A model generated the notes under the pieces. That model worked only from the letters and a program-made list of their open reading frames with translations. It made no database searches and had not been told where the DNA came from. A DNA stretch of 64,000 nt, taken from positions 143,495 to 207,494 of the forward strand of contig MU128935.1 in the NCBI GenBank assembly GCA_014904985.1. The letters run 5' to 3'. The translations under genes were made by a program, and so were the position numbers. Shown here in pieces: positions 21,167 through 33,517 of the stretch (positions within the stretch are counted from its first letter, which is position 1; every line of letters begins with the position of its first letter). The stretch is from Hydnum rufescens UP504 (lineage: Eukaryota > Basidiomycota > Agaricomycetes > Cantharellales > Hydnaceae).

Positions 21167-24100
21167 TCACATAATCACACATCGGGATTTCGACCCCTCT
21201 GGCTTCACAAACTCCCCTTCTGCCTGCTCGAACGATGGCTTGGTATCATGGGTTGGCGATGACCAGGCCCCAGGGAAGTGAGGGAATCCACTTCGGGTGG
21301 ATAAGGAAGATTCAAAGCGAACTCGACTGGGAATTTCAACTGATAGTCCCTCGTTATCTTCCCCTTGGGTTGGGAATGGTTTTAGAGCACTAATTTGCTG
21401 TCAATATGAGAATGACTCAAAAATAGAAAAGAAATATACCTTGAAGATGAGGCTAATCGTGCCCGATCATCCGTCGGAGGCTCTGTCAGCTTGAAAACTG
21501 GTTCTGGAGGTTCGGGTTTCGTTAGGACTAAGCCACAAGATCCATTAGATTGACGAAGACAGCCTGTATTCTTTCATGTGTTTGGACAACTCACGTATCT
21601 TAGCCTCAGGTTCGGCATCCTGAATTACTATCTTGGGTTCGTTCAAGATAGAGCGAGGCGTGATGTCACGGCGCTAATAGGATCAATAGTTAGGCTCACT
21701 GAGACAGAATCCGAAGTACATAACGCACGGGGGGAGGTACGCTGCGGCGCCGCACATCAGCTAATGTTGCCGACGCGAGCTCATAATTATGTTCTGATAA
21801 AGTTTCGCCACCGTGAGATTCAACTGGCGGCGATTCAATCGGTGAGATTCCCGCAGTGATCTCCTTAGGCTGCTCGAAACCCCCGTCAGCTCGGTGTAAC
21901 GCTGCTGGAGTATTCCCATCGGATGCAGCCACGCGAGGGTCGGTGGCCACGACCTCGGATTTAGTTTGCTGCTCAGGTATCGTCTCAGATACAACAGTAG
22001 CTGCATCTTCAGGGGTGGCCAATGCATGCCTCTCGTGCGAATCAATAGCTTCAGGTTCAACACGGGTTTGCCCCACCTCAGATGGCGGGGGCGCCGGGAG
22101 GTCCGATGGTGATTCTGAATTCGCAGGGGTGACTTCCGGAACTTTGCTCTCGTGTGCTACAGTTTCAGGTAGAGGCGGCTGCGGCACCACAGGCATGATC
22201 TCAGGCACAGGAACGACTGCACTACCTGATGGCGCTCCAGCAGATGTACTGGCATTGACCCAAACATGGGTCTCGCTCGAGTCGGCGAGTATAGTCTTGA
22301 TCCCGGCTTGCTCTGCAGCCACGGGAGCCACCGGGGTGAGTATTGCAGTTTGAGCCCCGGACGCCACGTGATCAGGTGCTCTAGCCAATACATTGTCCTC
22401 ACCGGTGGGGGCTTCACGCGTGGAGTTGTCAGCAATACCCGTATCTGGGTCGAGTACGGTCGCAGTAATGTCTGGGGATGACTTGTCTGCCGGTAGGAAG
22501 GGCTCTGGAGTGCTCGCCTCTGATTCTTGAATTGCAATTGGAAGAGCCTCAATAGGTTGCTGAATACCGAGGAAATTAACCAACACGCGGCGAGTGACCC
22601 AAAATTTAGGAAGTCTATGCACGCACCTTCTCATCAGTTGGAGTCTGAGACAAGGACGTCTCCGCGGGAGGGGTGGCAGAGGGCTCCTTCTTCCAAAGCT
22701 CCCGGAGCAAATTGATGTTCACGTCTTCATCATCTTGGTCATAGTCATGGGCGGGAGGTGATGTTGGTGGGACAGGAACCTCACTTGCGCGAGAAACCTC
22801 TGAGCGGGTGTCATCACCAATGTCAGTAATAGCATTAACGCCTAGATCCGAACGGGGTGAAGATGGGGCAATTGATGAGTCAGTGTGAAAATCGTCCAGA
22901 ATTGGGATCCGAAGCACTTGGGGAGCAGCAGGTGTGATAGGCTCTGGCAGAGTAGGCGTCTCGATTGTAACGGTCGTGTGCACAGTAGGGGCTTTCGACG
23001 ATTCGGGGAGGGGGTCGGATGAAGTTTCAGGAGTATCCTGAGGTGGATAACTATCGTCGCCGCTAACAATTGGACGGACGATGGTGGATTCGCCTATGGT
23101 GGGAGGAGCAGCGGCAGTAGTAGGCCATTCAGGAGCTGTTTGGGCCACTGGCGTCTCCTCAGACGCAACGTCAGGGGTAGCAACGGCATCCGTGGATTCC
23201 AGAGGGGCCCCACTATCCGGTAATGATTGCTCCGAAGACAACGTAGATTCAACGACGGCTGAAACACTCGCTCCCACCAGGGGTGGAACGCCGGCCTCTA
23301 AAACCGAGGTGTTATCAGCCGTGTGGACAGGACCCACAGATTCAGGGTAGCCAATGATCGTTGTCTCAGCGCCCGTATTAGCCGGTAGCACTGGTTCCTG
23401 TGTCTCAGAGAGCGCCAAATCCTCAATGACACTAGGCTTCGTTTGAGAGTTTGCGAGGTCTAGCTCCAGCACATTCGCAATGTTAGCTCCCACTGAACTG
23501 CTAGCTGAATCTGGGACTTCGATCGAGGCATCCGCAGTCGCATTGGATTCCTTGACGTCACCCTCATCCAGTTGAGAGACTGGAATGGGCGTGGAATGTA
23601 TCTGTTCTGTTGCGTCCGTGTTTTTCGGTATGACAGGTGATATTCCTTGAACCACGGAAGTGTCGCCCAAGTCTGTCCGAGGCTCATGCTCGTCCGCGTG
23701 AATCAAAACTTGATCTTCAGTGTCGACATGCTGATGACGAAGCTAATGGTTCAGAAATAATCTGAAGAATCTATTCTACAGAAAAACACATTACCTCGTC
23801 AAGCTTCGCCTCGCCAATTGGCGTGGGGTCTGCCACCAATGGATCAGAGGGAATATGGAAGGCCAAATTGGCGACTCCCATGGTGGCGATAATGGGAGCG
23901 GAAGCTATAAACGCTCCTGCGATATTTTCCTGTTCAGGCTTGGCGAAGGGCACAACTGTGTCGCCAGGCAGTGGTGGTGCGGATACCTCTGTATGGGTGG
24001 GGGGCTCAACCAACGGAACCTCCGGTAGAGGGCTTGGAGCATTAATGATGCTGGTGGGCTCTGTCAGATCTTCATTATTCTAGGAGAGCGTTATTATTTT

Positions 24101-27100
24101 AAGTGAGCAACACCCCTGCATTAAATATGAATAAACTGACTACAATGGATTCCTTGGCAGTGTCGTGGTGTTCAAGGGGGACCGTTGAAACGTTTGGTTC
24201 AGGAGACAAGACTTCGGTAGACCCTGATTTGGGGGGGACTACAGGGTCGGGCTGAGAGGACGTTGAAGCTGGCGCATCGTTGGGTGATTCTTCATCTCTC
24301 TTCGCTGAGGGATCAGGGACCTTGCCCAGGCCGGTGCTCTCGGTTTGAACATTCGAACCATGCTCATCCTGGATTGAGGGCAAAGGAGTCTAGAACAAAT
24401 CATGGTGGTCAGAGGGATTAAAAATGATGTGGAAAACTAATCAGCTCCCACTTCAGCGCTAGAGGGGCCAAGGGGTTGTATAATGTCATCTTTGCCGTCA
24501 ATAACCTTGTCCGATCCCTCGACGGGGGCAGTAATATTAGGAGCTTTATCGGGTGATGCATCAACACGAGCATCAGAAACCTCTTCGTTCTGGCCATCGG
24601 GTAGTATGTCCAATTCCTTGGTTGATTCCACGTCTTTGATCGTAGACTGTAAATTAGAAGATAATGGTGACTACATCATAGACGAAGGACGGAATGTAGG
24701 GTATCGACTTACCTCAGCGCCCAGGGTCACGTCAATCTCGGCAGTCTTCGCCAACCTGTCATTCAGGTCGGTCTGTGAGGCGGATGCGTTATCAGCCGTA
24801 AGTTGCCCTGGAGCTACAGTCGAGTCGAGTATAGGGTCCGTCGCAAAGCCATTAAACTCAGGCTCGGAGGCACCAGTGAATGTAATGGCCCCAGATTCTG
24901 GAGGCACAATTTCAACACCCTCGGAGACCAGTGGTTGCACTGAAGGGATCTCCGGGGCCGTACCTTTTTTCAAGGTTTGTGCAGTTTCCTCCGCTAGTGG
25001 TTGCACACTGGCGGCCGGTTGCGCCTTCTCAGCCGGCCCAGTAGATTCCGGAGGTACAAGCGCGCCCTCGGCGATAGCGTCGTCATCACCGCGGTCCAAG
25101 TTCAGCACCGATGAAACGATCTCCGGGGTATCCGTTTTAGATGTCGAGGCAATTTCCCCTGCCACTGGCGGTACAACGGCAGCGAGGGGCACGGATATCG
25201 CATCTTGAACACCTCCAGCTGACTTAGTATTGGGTTCAGATTCCAGAGGTACAATTTCTACGCCATCACCTCCAGAGGCAGACTTTTGGACCAACGAGGA
25301 GACTTCTGGGATAACATCCAGTGTAGGTGTTGATGAAGCTTCCTCAGCAGCAGTTTGAGGAAGCCCAACAAAGCCATCCACGGGTGCTGTATCGTGAGCC
25401 CTCCCTGCTTCCTTATCCCGTAGCGTTGCCGATTCGGATTCCAGAGGGACGAGTCCAACACCAACAGGCGCGGTGTGACCTTCAAAGACTGACTGGTCCG
25501 CCGATGGAGGACCCTTAGGGGTGATCTCCGTTTCAGGTATCGATGCAGTTTCCTCAGTCACTGAATGTGTGGCCCCGGGAAGGCTGCCCCCAGCTACCTT
25601 ATCCAGTGGCGCCGCCGACTCGGATTCGGCAAGCGCGGTGTGACCTTCAAGGACTGACTGTTCCACCAATGGAGGGCCCTCAGAGATAACATGCATTTCA
25701 GGTGTCGACGTAGCTTCCGCAGTCGCTGATGGTGCGATCTCGGAAAGGTCGTCCCCAGCTACCTTCTCTTGAGCTGTCCCTACTTCCTTATCCAATGGTG
25801 TCACTGACTCGGATTCGATGGGCGCGGTGTGACCTTCAAGGGCTGGCTGCTCCGCAAATGGAGGACCCTTAGGGGTGATCTCCGTTTCAGGTATCGACGC
25901 AGTCTCCTCAGTCACTGACTGTGTGGCCCCGGGAAGGCTGTCCCCAGCTGCCTTATCTCGAGCCGTCCCCGCCTCCTTATCCAGTGGCGTCGCCGACTCG
26001 GGTTCGACAGGCGCGGCGTGACCTTCCAAGACTGACTGTTCCGCCAAGGAAGGACCCTCAGGGATAACATCCGTTTCAGGTGTCGACGTAGCTTCCGCAG
26101 TCACTGATTGTGCGGCCCGGCTAGGGTGTCCCCAGATACCGTATCTTGAGCTGTCCCCCCTTCCTCATCCAGTGGCACTACCGACTCGAATTCCGAAGGC
26201 ACGAGTCCAACATCAACGCGCGCGGCATCACCCTCAGGGGCTGACTTTTCCGGCAATGAAGGGACTTCTGGGATAGCATTTGTTTCAGGCGTTGAGATAG
26301 CTTTCGCGACCGCTGGTTGCGCGACCACGGTTAGGGGGTCCAGAGGTGCCGTATCCTGAGTCTTCCCCACTGGCTCATCAGGTAGCGTCTCTGACTCGGA
26401 TTCTGAAGGCACGAGTCCGACATTGACTGCAGCAGCACCACCTGCAGGCACTTGCTTTTCTCCCGCAGTATCGGTTTCTGGCGGTGATGGGGTTTCCACG
26501 GATTGCGCGGGCACGACTGAGCCCTCCGCAAGCACCGCATCTTCAGCCTTGTCCACCGGTCCATCAGCCAGTGTCACTAGATCAGATTCTGGAGGTTCGA
26601 GTCCAACATGAACGGTGGCATCGTCGCCTTCAGGTATGGACATTCCCGACGAAGAAGGGACTTCTGGGCTAGTGGCCGTTCCAACTGGGGATACAATTCT
26701 CTCCAGCCCCGATTCCGCGATCTGTGCTGGGGTGTCTACGAATACCGCATCTTGAGCCCTCTCATCTGAGCCATGAGCCAATGCGGCCGGCCCAGATTCC
26801 GCGAGCACGGGTCCAGTATCGTCGCTCTCAAGAGCTAATTTTTGTGTCGATGGAGTGACGTCCGGGGTACGATGCGTTTGAAGGGTTCGTGGAATTTCTT
26901 CCGTCATGGGTTGCACGACAACGGCCGAGATATTGGCCGGGAGGGCTGCGTCTTCAGTGTTCTCAACCAGCTCGCCGGCGACTGCACCTGGCTCGGGTCC
27001 AGGTGGTAGGCCAATGTCGACGTTAGGGGTGCCACCACCAGGAGCTATCCCTTCTGCTGACAAAGGCACTTCTGGGATAGTGGCCGTCCCGTGTGTCGAG

Positions 27101-30100
27101 GCAACTTTCTCGGCCACTGATTGCCCAACCGTAGCCATTGTTTCTACAGATACCGCGGCATGGCCCTCAGCCGGTTTGCCAATCGTAGTACCCGGCTCAG
27201 GTACCGGAGGCACGAACCCAACAGAAGGGTCATTGCCCTTGGCATCCGGCTCTTCCGTAGATGAAGCAACTTCCGGGACAGCACTCGTTTCGAGTGTTGA
27301 CGGGGTTTGGTTCACCACTGATTCCTCTCCCACGGGTGGGGCGTCCGCGGATACTGTCTCTTGAACCCCTTCGGTAGGCTCTCCAGTTTCTGCGATTGGC
27401 TCAGATTCCGGGGGCACGACTCCCAGATCAACGACACCACTGTCGGCTTCGGGAGCTGACTTTTGGGCCGAAGGAGGGACTTCTGGGACACTTTCCGTTC
27501 CGGGCCCTGAAGCAGGTTGTTCTGCCACAGATTGCACGAATGTGGGGGAGAAGGTGTCGTTCACAGTTGCCACATTTTGAGCCTCGCCACTGGGTTCGCC
27601 ATTTGACTGGGCACTTTCCAAGATAGTTTCAATCGCCTTGGCCTCCGGATCCTGAATTGGCTGAGTGCCAACATCTGCTGTTTCTGGGGCGGGCGTGGCA
27701 ACACCAGGTGGCGAGATAGGATGACTTGGAGTGGAAGTCTACAAAATTGATGAGCTCTATGATCAGAACCACGACCAACGACACAACGTGCCTCTTCGAC
27801 AGTCGCAACCGCCTCGACTGCAATGCTGCTCGCCTCTACTTCTGGTGAACGGTCTTTGACATCGGCCTCGTTCTTTGTTCCATCGAGAGGGACTGAGTCA
27901 GGGCTTGTGGAAGGGTGAAATTGTTCGGGCTGCACAGGACTCTCGGTCGCCTCAGCAGATCCCGGGAGCGGCGGAATTGAAGTTGCAAGTCCCTCCACGA
28001 CGTTAATTTCCCCGGTTGTCGGAACTTCATCGAGCCCACTTTGGTCGATTTCAGGTTCTGGCCTCACTGGAACAGCTTCCGACGGTCGGACGGCCGGCGA
28101 CTTTTCCTCGGGAGGACCTTCGGCAGATTTGTCAACTTCCTGAACACCTGATGGATCGTCCCCAAGGTTTCCCACTACTGCACTTCCGCCGCTGTTGAGA
28201 GTGCCTTGCGACTGCTTATCGGATACGTTATTGATGGTATCTTCCGAAGACTGTGGGGCGCTAGAAATCTTTACGTCCACAGTCTCAAGTGGGTGCTCGG
28301 CTGATTGGGCATTTTCTGGCTCGGCGATTGCATTTGGAGTCACAGTCTCGGAGGTCGATTCGGAAGCTTGAGGCACATCTGCTTCCTCTTGTGTGAACGA
28401 TGACAAAGGCTCTCGCTCAACTGGCTTTGGCGGTGACGTATGGGCAGCCTCGTCTTTTGCAATGTCGTTCTGAGGGGCGGAGGGTTCTGGAGTCTCGAGG
28501 GACTCATCCTTCACTTCCTTCGATGCACTGACCGAAGGACTTTGAACGATAGGGGCGGTCGTTTGATCCTCGACGGTGGTAGGAACGCTGCCACCTGTCA
28601 ATGGCTTTGATTCTTCACCCGTCGGACCAGTAGACCCAAGACCACCTTCCTCGGTGCTCACTGGGGGGAACAAAACAGAAGAGGACGTTTCGACAGTTTC
28701 TGCAAACTCTCCGGCTGGTGCCAGTGGCGGCTCCGTGGGAAGATTGTGGCCTTCGGAAGCAACGGCGTCTAACGATCCAGTATCCTGGAGGATAGAATCT
28801 TCATGAGTGGGATTAGTGTTGCCCGAGTGAGGGTCGCTTCCACCGAGGGTGGTTTGTGGAGGAGCCGACAAGCCATCCCCCTCCCTGGGATCAGGAACAT
28901 GCTCGGGAACAACGGGATCCACGAGGTGAGTAGACTGCACGTCATCATGGGCGGATTCTGCGTGATTATCTGGGGACTCAACGATGGGCACAGTGGCAGG
29001 GGGATTCTGGAGCCCGGATTTGGGAGCCGCGTCTTCCTGTCCCTCGCCTACATGGAGATCTGTGGCATCGGTCGGGTCAGACGCACTGGGGGCGGAAATG
29101 TGAGGTGCCACCTGGGGTACCGGATCGGAAGATGAAAGGTCCCTGGCGGAGACTTCGCCCTCGGGGTCCGCAATAGGAATATTATTAAGATCCTCCTTCT
29201 GAGGAATCTCAGCTTTGTCGCCGCTAGTTTCAGGTTCTGCGGATCGCTCGCCGTCTCCTGGCACCTGCACGGCCTCGTCGATCTATTTAGAACCTATACT
29301 CATCAGACATCTTAGAGAAGTACCAATAGTTTTCGGTCTTTCCCACCTCAACGAGCGGGGCATTGAAAACATCAGGTTTATCCGGTGAGGGCAGGGTAGC
29401 ATCAGGGTCATGAGACACATTACCAGAGGTCTCGATCGACACAAAAGTAGGTTGTTCCTTTGCGACATTATCCTTTCCTTCGTCTCTAATGGGGACGACG
29501 ATTGACGGCTCCTCATTTTCTTCAACGGATGTTTCCCGAGGAGTGGATACAACAATCGGATCCTCGTGAGTGACCGATTTTACTTCAGGCGCACTGGGAT
29601 TCTCAACGGCGGGCTCTATTGTGATAGGGTCCGAATGTCCCTGAGACTCGTTGATAGAATCCTTGACCTTCGTAACGGGAGGAATTTCGGGCTCTGCCAC
29701 TGGGACGCGGAGTTCTTGTGCATCTGCATCATCGACTGCGGCGTCGATTCGCTGGGCTCCTGGAAAGGAGTATTTTGGGAAGCAGGCTCGGTGGCCGAAA
29801 CATCTGATTTAAGTGGGCTTCCATCATTCGCATCAAGGTCTTCGTCGACATCATCTGTCGTAACGGAACGGAAAGGTTTGTAGGACTCATCGGCAGAAAC
29901 ATCTGCTGCCGCAATAGGTGCTGGAGCGTCCTCTGTGGCATGGACAGAGGGGACCACTTCATCGATTTCTGGGACGGGGTCCGTCTGAGAGACAGGCTCG
30001 GTGGCAGAGGGACTTGTGTCAATGGTCCCTGCATCGAGGGCGCTGTGACGGTCGTTAACGGACTCTGGGGTACTGGACGCTGCGATATTATGAGAATCGA

Positions 30101-30923
30101 CGAAGGGGGGCTCTGGCTTTGCCATGGGGATGGTTTCACCCTCTGGGATTGGGCCCTTTGTGTCGTGGCCAGGGGAGACCGATGGCGGCTCCAGCTCTGG
30201 TTCGCGGATTGTTAAGGAGTCGGCATCTGCAATGGGGGCGGCTTTTCCAATCAATTCTGTTTCGATTGTCTCGTTATTTCCTTCAGCGGGTTGAACAGCC
30301 TCAGGGTTAACTGCTTCGCTGCGCGCAGGGGTCGAAGACTTGGCTGTGGCGACAGGTGCAGTTTGCCTCCCAGCACCCTGTCCGTCTTGTTCCTCTTCGA
30401 CGTGGGTGCCGGACGTTATTTCCTCATTCTCAGGCGCATGGGTTTCTGCAGAGTCGGGATCGGTAGAAGTCGATTCTTTGTTGATCAATTCTGGTTTGAC
30501 AGCATCCTTGTCAATATGGATGAAATCATCTCCCAGAGTAGTACTTTCAGTGTCATCGGGGAGGGGTATAGATGCAGTGGTCGGTGTGCGCTCGTCGAAT
30601 AGAGCAGAGGATGACCTGGTATCGGATGGGGTATGATGAATTTCGGGTATTTTGTCATTATTCCCCTCAGGGACTTGCTGAAATATGAAGATGGCTTAGC
30701 GGGTGTGAAGAATTTGTGCATATATGGGTATTGTGCTTACTGGCTCAACATAATCCGCCATCGGGGGCGTCGTTAGGGCAGTTTCATCTCGTTTTTCCTT
30801 GACGTCCACGCCGAGTTCTTTGGTCGGCACCTGGTCTGGTGACACACTCACACGGGGGTCTTGAAGGGATGGCTCCCGAAAAAGATGTGGGTCAACATTG
30901 TGGTTCTCCACCTGAACCGACAT
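21167..30923 (-). CDS. Very large acidic Pro/Ser/Glu/Val-rich repeat protein with CaaX box
   Basis: I do not recognise this protein. About a dozen exons, joined by GT..AG introns that mostly keep phase, encode roughly 3000 residues with no folded domain I can name. The start is ATG 30923 (MSVQVENHNVDPHLF), with exon 1 at 30741-30923. The centre (24671-27600) is a tandem array of imperfect repeats of about 63-70 residues. The C-terminal part is less repetitive and has DDEDVNINLLRELWKK, RRDITPRSILNEPKIVIQ, and finally KPEGSKSRCVIM. This is a CaaX box of the kind found on Ras proteins, so the chain is likely prenylated and tethered to a membrane. No signal peptide or transmembrane segment is seen. 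Frame breaks occur near 26118 and 29742. Composition suggests a long disordered tether or scaffold, which is inference. Confidence 0.75.
24671..27600 (-). repeat. Coding tandem repeats, about 63-70 codons each
   Basis: Read on the minus strand, units recur with the pattern S-T-P-E-T-(D/E)-(V/I)-x-P-(E/K)-G-P-x-x-x-(E/D)-Q-S-V-(L/F)-E-G-H-(T/A)-A, then E-S-E-S-(A/V)-x-P-L-D-K-E, and A-G-D-x-L-(P/S). Units between 25300 and 26100 are nearly identical; one has an 8-residue internal deletion. Units from 26100 to 27600 are more diverged (P-E-V-P-S-S-x-E-K-S-A-P-E-G-D). This gradient suggests recent expansion at the C-terminal side of the array. Confidence 0.75.
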
Positions 30924-31309
30924 ATGAAATCCTAAACCAGAAAACAGAACGTAAGAAAGTTCAATACAGTGAGTACAACCTGCTTTATGAAACTAACCTT
31001 GAGATAGATCCTGTGGTCCGCGTGCAAGGGCAGGCGGACAAGTGCAACGAGGCAGAAGCACGGTGTTTGCTTCCGGTGTTGACATGTTTTTTCATCATGA
31101 CACAACTCAAATTCGCACTTTGAAAAAACCCTGAGTAGTGTAACTAAACTGAAGCGAACAAGTAACATCTGCGTTCCACCCAGCCCACAAAATAGAGCGT
31201 GGTGACGAAGGACGTGGCATGGTACATGTAAGATAACTATTAATACCCGGTGGCGGCCTATTCGAGCTCTCTTAAATTGGCAGCTCAAAAATGCAAGATA
31301 GAAACTCAC

Positions 31310-32335
31310 AGAATACCCGGCAGCTGATATGTCGTAATCAATCCCTGCGTCTAAGATCCGTTTCTGCTTCTCTTCTTGTCTCTTCAACAATCGTGCTTCG
31401 CGTCGACCTTGCTCTTCCTCAGTCCGAACCTGGTATCATCCATAAATAATTAAAGACGACAGAATGTAGCAGTGACTACACATACGCGATTGTGGACCAC
31501 ACGTGCCAACCGGTCAGTAGGCACCTTTCGCCACTTCCGATTGGCTCCAACCCAAAGCTCTGGATGAAGTTCATCCTTAGGGATCACCTTGCAAACCAGA
31601 ATATGCCCAAGAAGCAAGTAGTTATCCATTGTCTCACTGACAATTTGGGCAACGGATGAAGAGTCGAATTCGATAAATCCATAATGTTTTGATCGACCAG
31701 TCTGTGAGCCCATGTCAGCTAGGCATGGATAATTATTACGAACGATGGACCTTTTTATTTCGTGACAAACGTAATCGCGTTACCGTCCCAAATTGAGAAA
31801 AATATCCTCTCATTTCATCTTCATAGAACCCATGAGGAATTCGGGCGAGATACAGAACACCGCGATCTGTAGTCTGAAAATGACAGAAGTCAGAGGAAGA
31901 TATTAGAACGCGAAAGAAAGTGCCTCTGACAGGCTGTCTCTTTGCTTTTTCCAGCTTGCGTTTGACTGTGGCATCGTCTTTTGCGATTGTAGGTAACTTC
32001 CCAAGATCGACGGGAGCAGAATCAACACCATCGTCCTCGTCTTCGTCAGAAGAGTCCGATCCAGAAGAAAACCCATGAAGATGTATTTCCTCCGCTTGAT
32101 CCCCGTCCTCTTCTTCGGTTTGAACAGTAGATTTAGGCCTCTTTGAAGATGTGGGAGCTTCGTCGTTCAGTTCCACTTGTGCAGCAGGCCGCTTTTTTGT
32201 CTTTGAGTCCTTTTCCTTGACATTCATCAGAATGGATTTCTTTAACGCCGAACCCCTGGGTTTCGAGGGTGCCAGAGCTGGAGACGCCTCTGCGACATCA
32301 GGAGCGACGCCAAGGGATGCCTTGGATTTGGGCAT
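31310..32335 (-). CDS. Nucleolar RRM protein, NOP15/NIFK type
   Basis: A basic and acidic N-terminus with [12 protein letters not shown] and a run [13 protein letters not shown] precedes one RRM: RNP2 in [12 protein letters not shown], the loop [18 protein letters not shown], and RNP1 in [11 protein letters not shown], followed by [17 protein letters not shown] and [16 protein letters not shown] Lys/Arg/Glu coiled tail ends near [16 protein letters not shown]. Proteins of this family bind ITS2 pre-rRNA during 60S ribosome assembly. ATG 32335 (MPKSKASLG) was chosen because it opens the basic N-terminus. Introns fall after KRQP, after RNKK, and before the [15 protein letters not shown] exon. 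The 3' end is not settled: a GTGAGT donor at 31309 suggests one more short exon. Confidence 0.85.
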
Positions 32336-32409
32336 TCTTTTTTGGTGTCGGAGCTTGCCGAGCGCATAATCATGCTCGAGGAAGCACGGACAATGCCGAA
32401 ATCCGACCA

Positions 32410-33405
32410 ATGTCGACACGCTCAATTACACGAGCAGAGCATTCCCAAGCTCTGGGGTCCGAAAGTGGAACGCTCTCTGAGGAAGCCCTCCATGAGCGGG
32501 AACAACGGACACTCGTGCTGGAGAAGCTAATTCTGGATCATTTGGGCGTCTTGCCGCGAGAACGACAGAAAAGAGATTCGCAAAATGTTCCTCCAAGAAA
32601 CGAGGAGAAACTTGAATTCCGTTTGATCTCGGGTAGTCGTCCCACGATTATATCTCTTGCACCTCGTACTTTCATTTATGCGTGGGTTTCCTGCTTAATT
32701 CCGATTCCGGGCAATGACGCAAGTACAATTTGCACATAGATCCATAGAAAGGCTTAGCGAGGATACTCCAGAATTGGAGTCTCGTAGGCGTCGAATTGCA
32801 CAAGAAACGGCGGTCGATGGCGATTTGGTTATTGCGCAACGGGGCGCAGCCAATGTACGTGATCTGGTGATCATCGTCATGTGTGCATGGTGCTCACACA
32901 ACACCGGACTCTTCGTCAGAACGATTCAACCGCGCGGGAAAATGTCCCCACGGAGACGTATACGACTGATTTATCTAGTCCAGATTCTCGCATAGTTGTC
33001 TTGGATATATCAGTTCGCATTTCTGGGGAAGAAACCAAGAAACCCCTCCCCAGATGTCAAATGGTCAAGGCCATTACTCCGTCTCCTGCAATTCTTGATA
33101 ATATGAAGAGAAGAAGACGCCACCGGAAATCCCGTACCAATTCGGAAGCCACTCATCGTCGATTCCTTCCCCACTTTTTCATTCCAGACCCTTCTTGGGG
33201 TGGAAAAACTGCTGGTTATGCGCTGGGATGGAAATCGCCCTGGTCTTCTCAGGAGCGGTATGTGAGCTTACGTATGAATCGGGGTGTAGAACAAGGACAC
33301 GAGGGTTGGGACCCGTATGAGCGGGCGAAGAGAAGAAGGCCGAAACCCATTGGGCGCAAAGCGCGACGGGCTGCCACGATGGAGAGAGTATTGACGATAA
33401 AATAG
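32410..33405 (+). CDS. Hypothetical protein, three exons
   Basis: I do not recognise this protein. It is divergent from the NOP15-like gene, with the two ATGs only 74 bases apart. Exon 1 from ATG 32410 has [13 protein letters not shown] and [19 protein letters not shown]. Exon 2 reads [20 protein letters not shown] and ends at 32854 before a strong GTACGT donor. Exon 3 starts at 32920 and runs to the stop at 33403-33405. It carries a basic cluster ([11 protein letters not shown]), then [19 protein letters not shown] and a very basic end ([15 protein letters not shown]). The basic tracts suggest a nuclear or nucleolar protein, which is inference. The first intron boundary, near 32670-32710, is not resolved. 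Confidence 0.5.
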
Positions 33406-33517
33406 ATGAAGCCGACCCGATGTGACAGTGACTCTTGTGACAGACGTATATACTCGTGGGTAGCTGGACATGCACTGACTGCTACTCAGCCTCGCGACTT
33501 CCTCATTGGACACAGGC

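Noticed and set aside
21856..22353. Ser/Gly-rich open frames on the plus strand across 21.8-30.6 kb (also 24483-25208, 26906-27364)
   Set aside because: They are antisense shadows of the Pro/Ser/Glu-rich repeat gene; its biased codons keep the opposite strand open.
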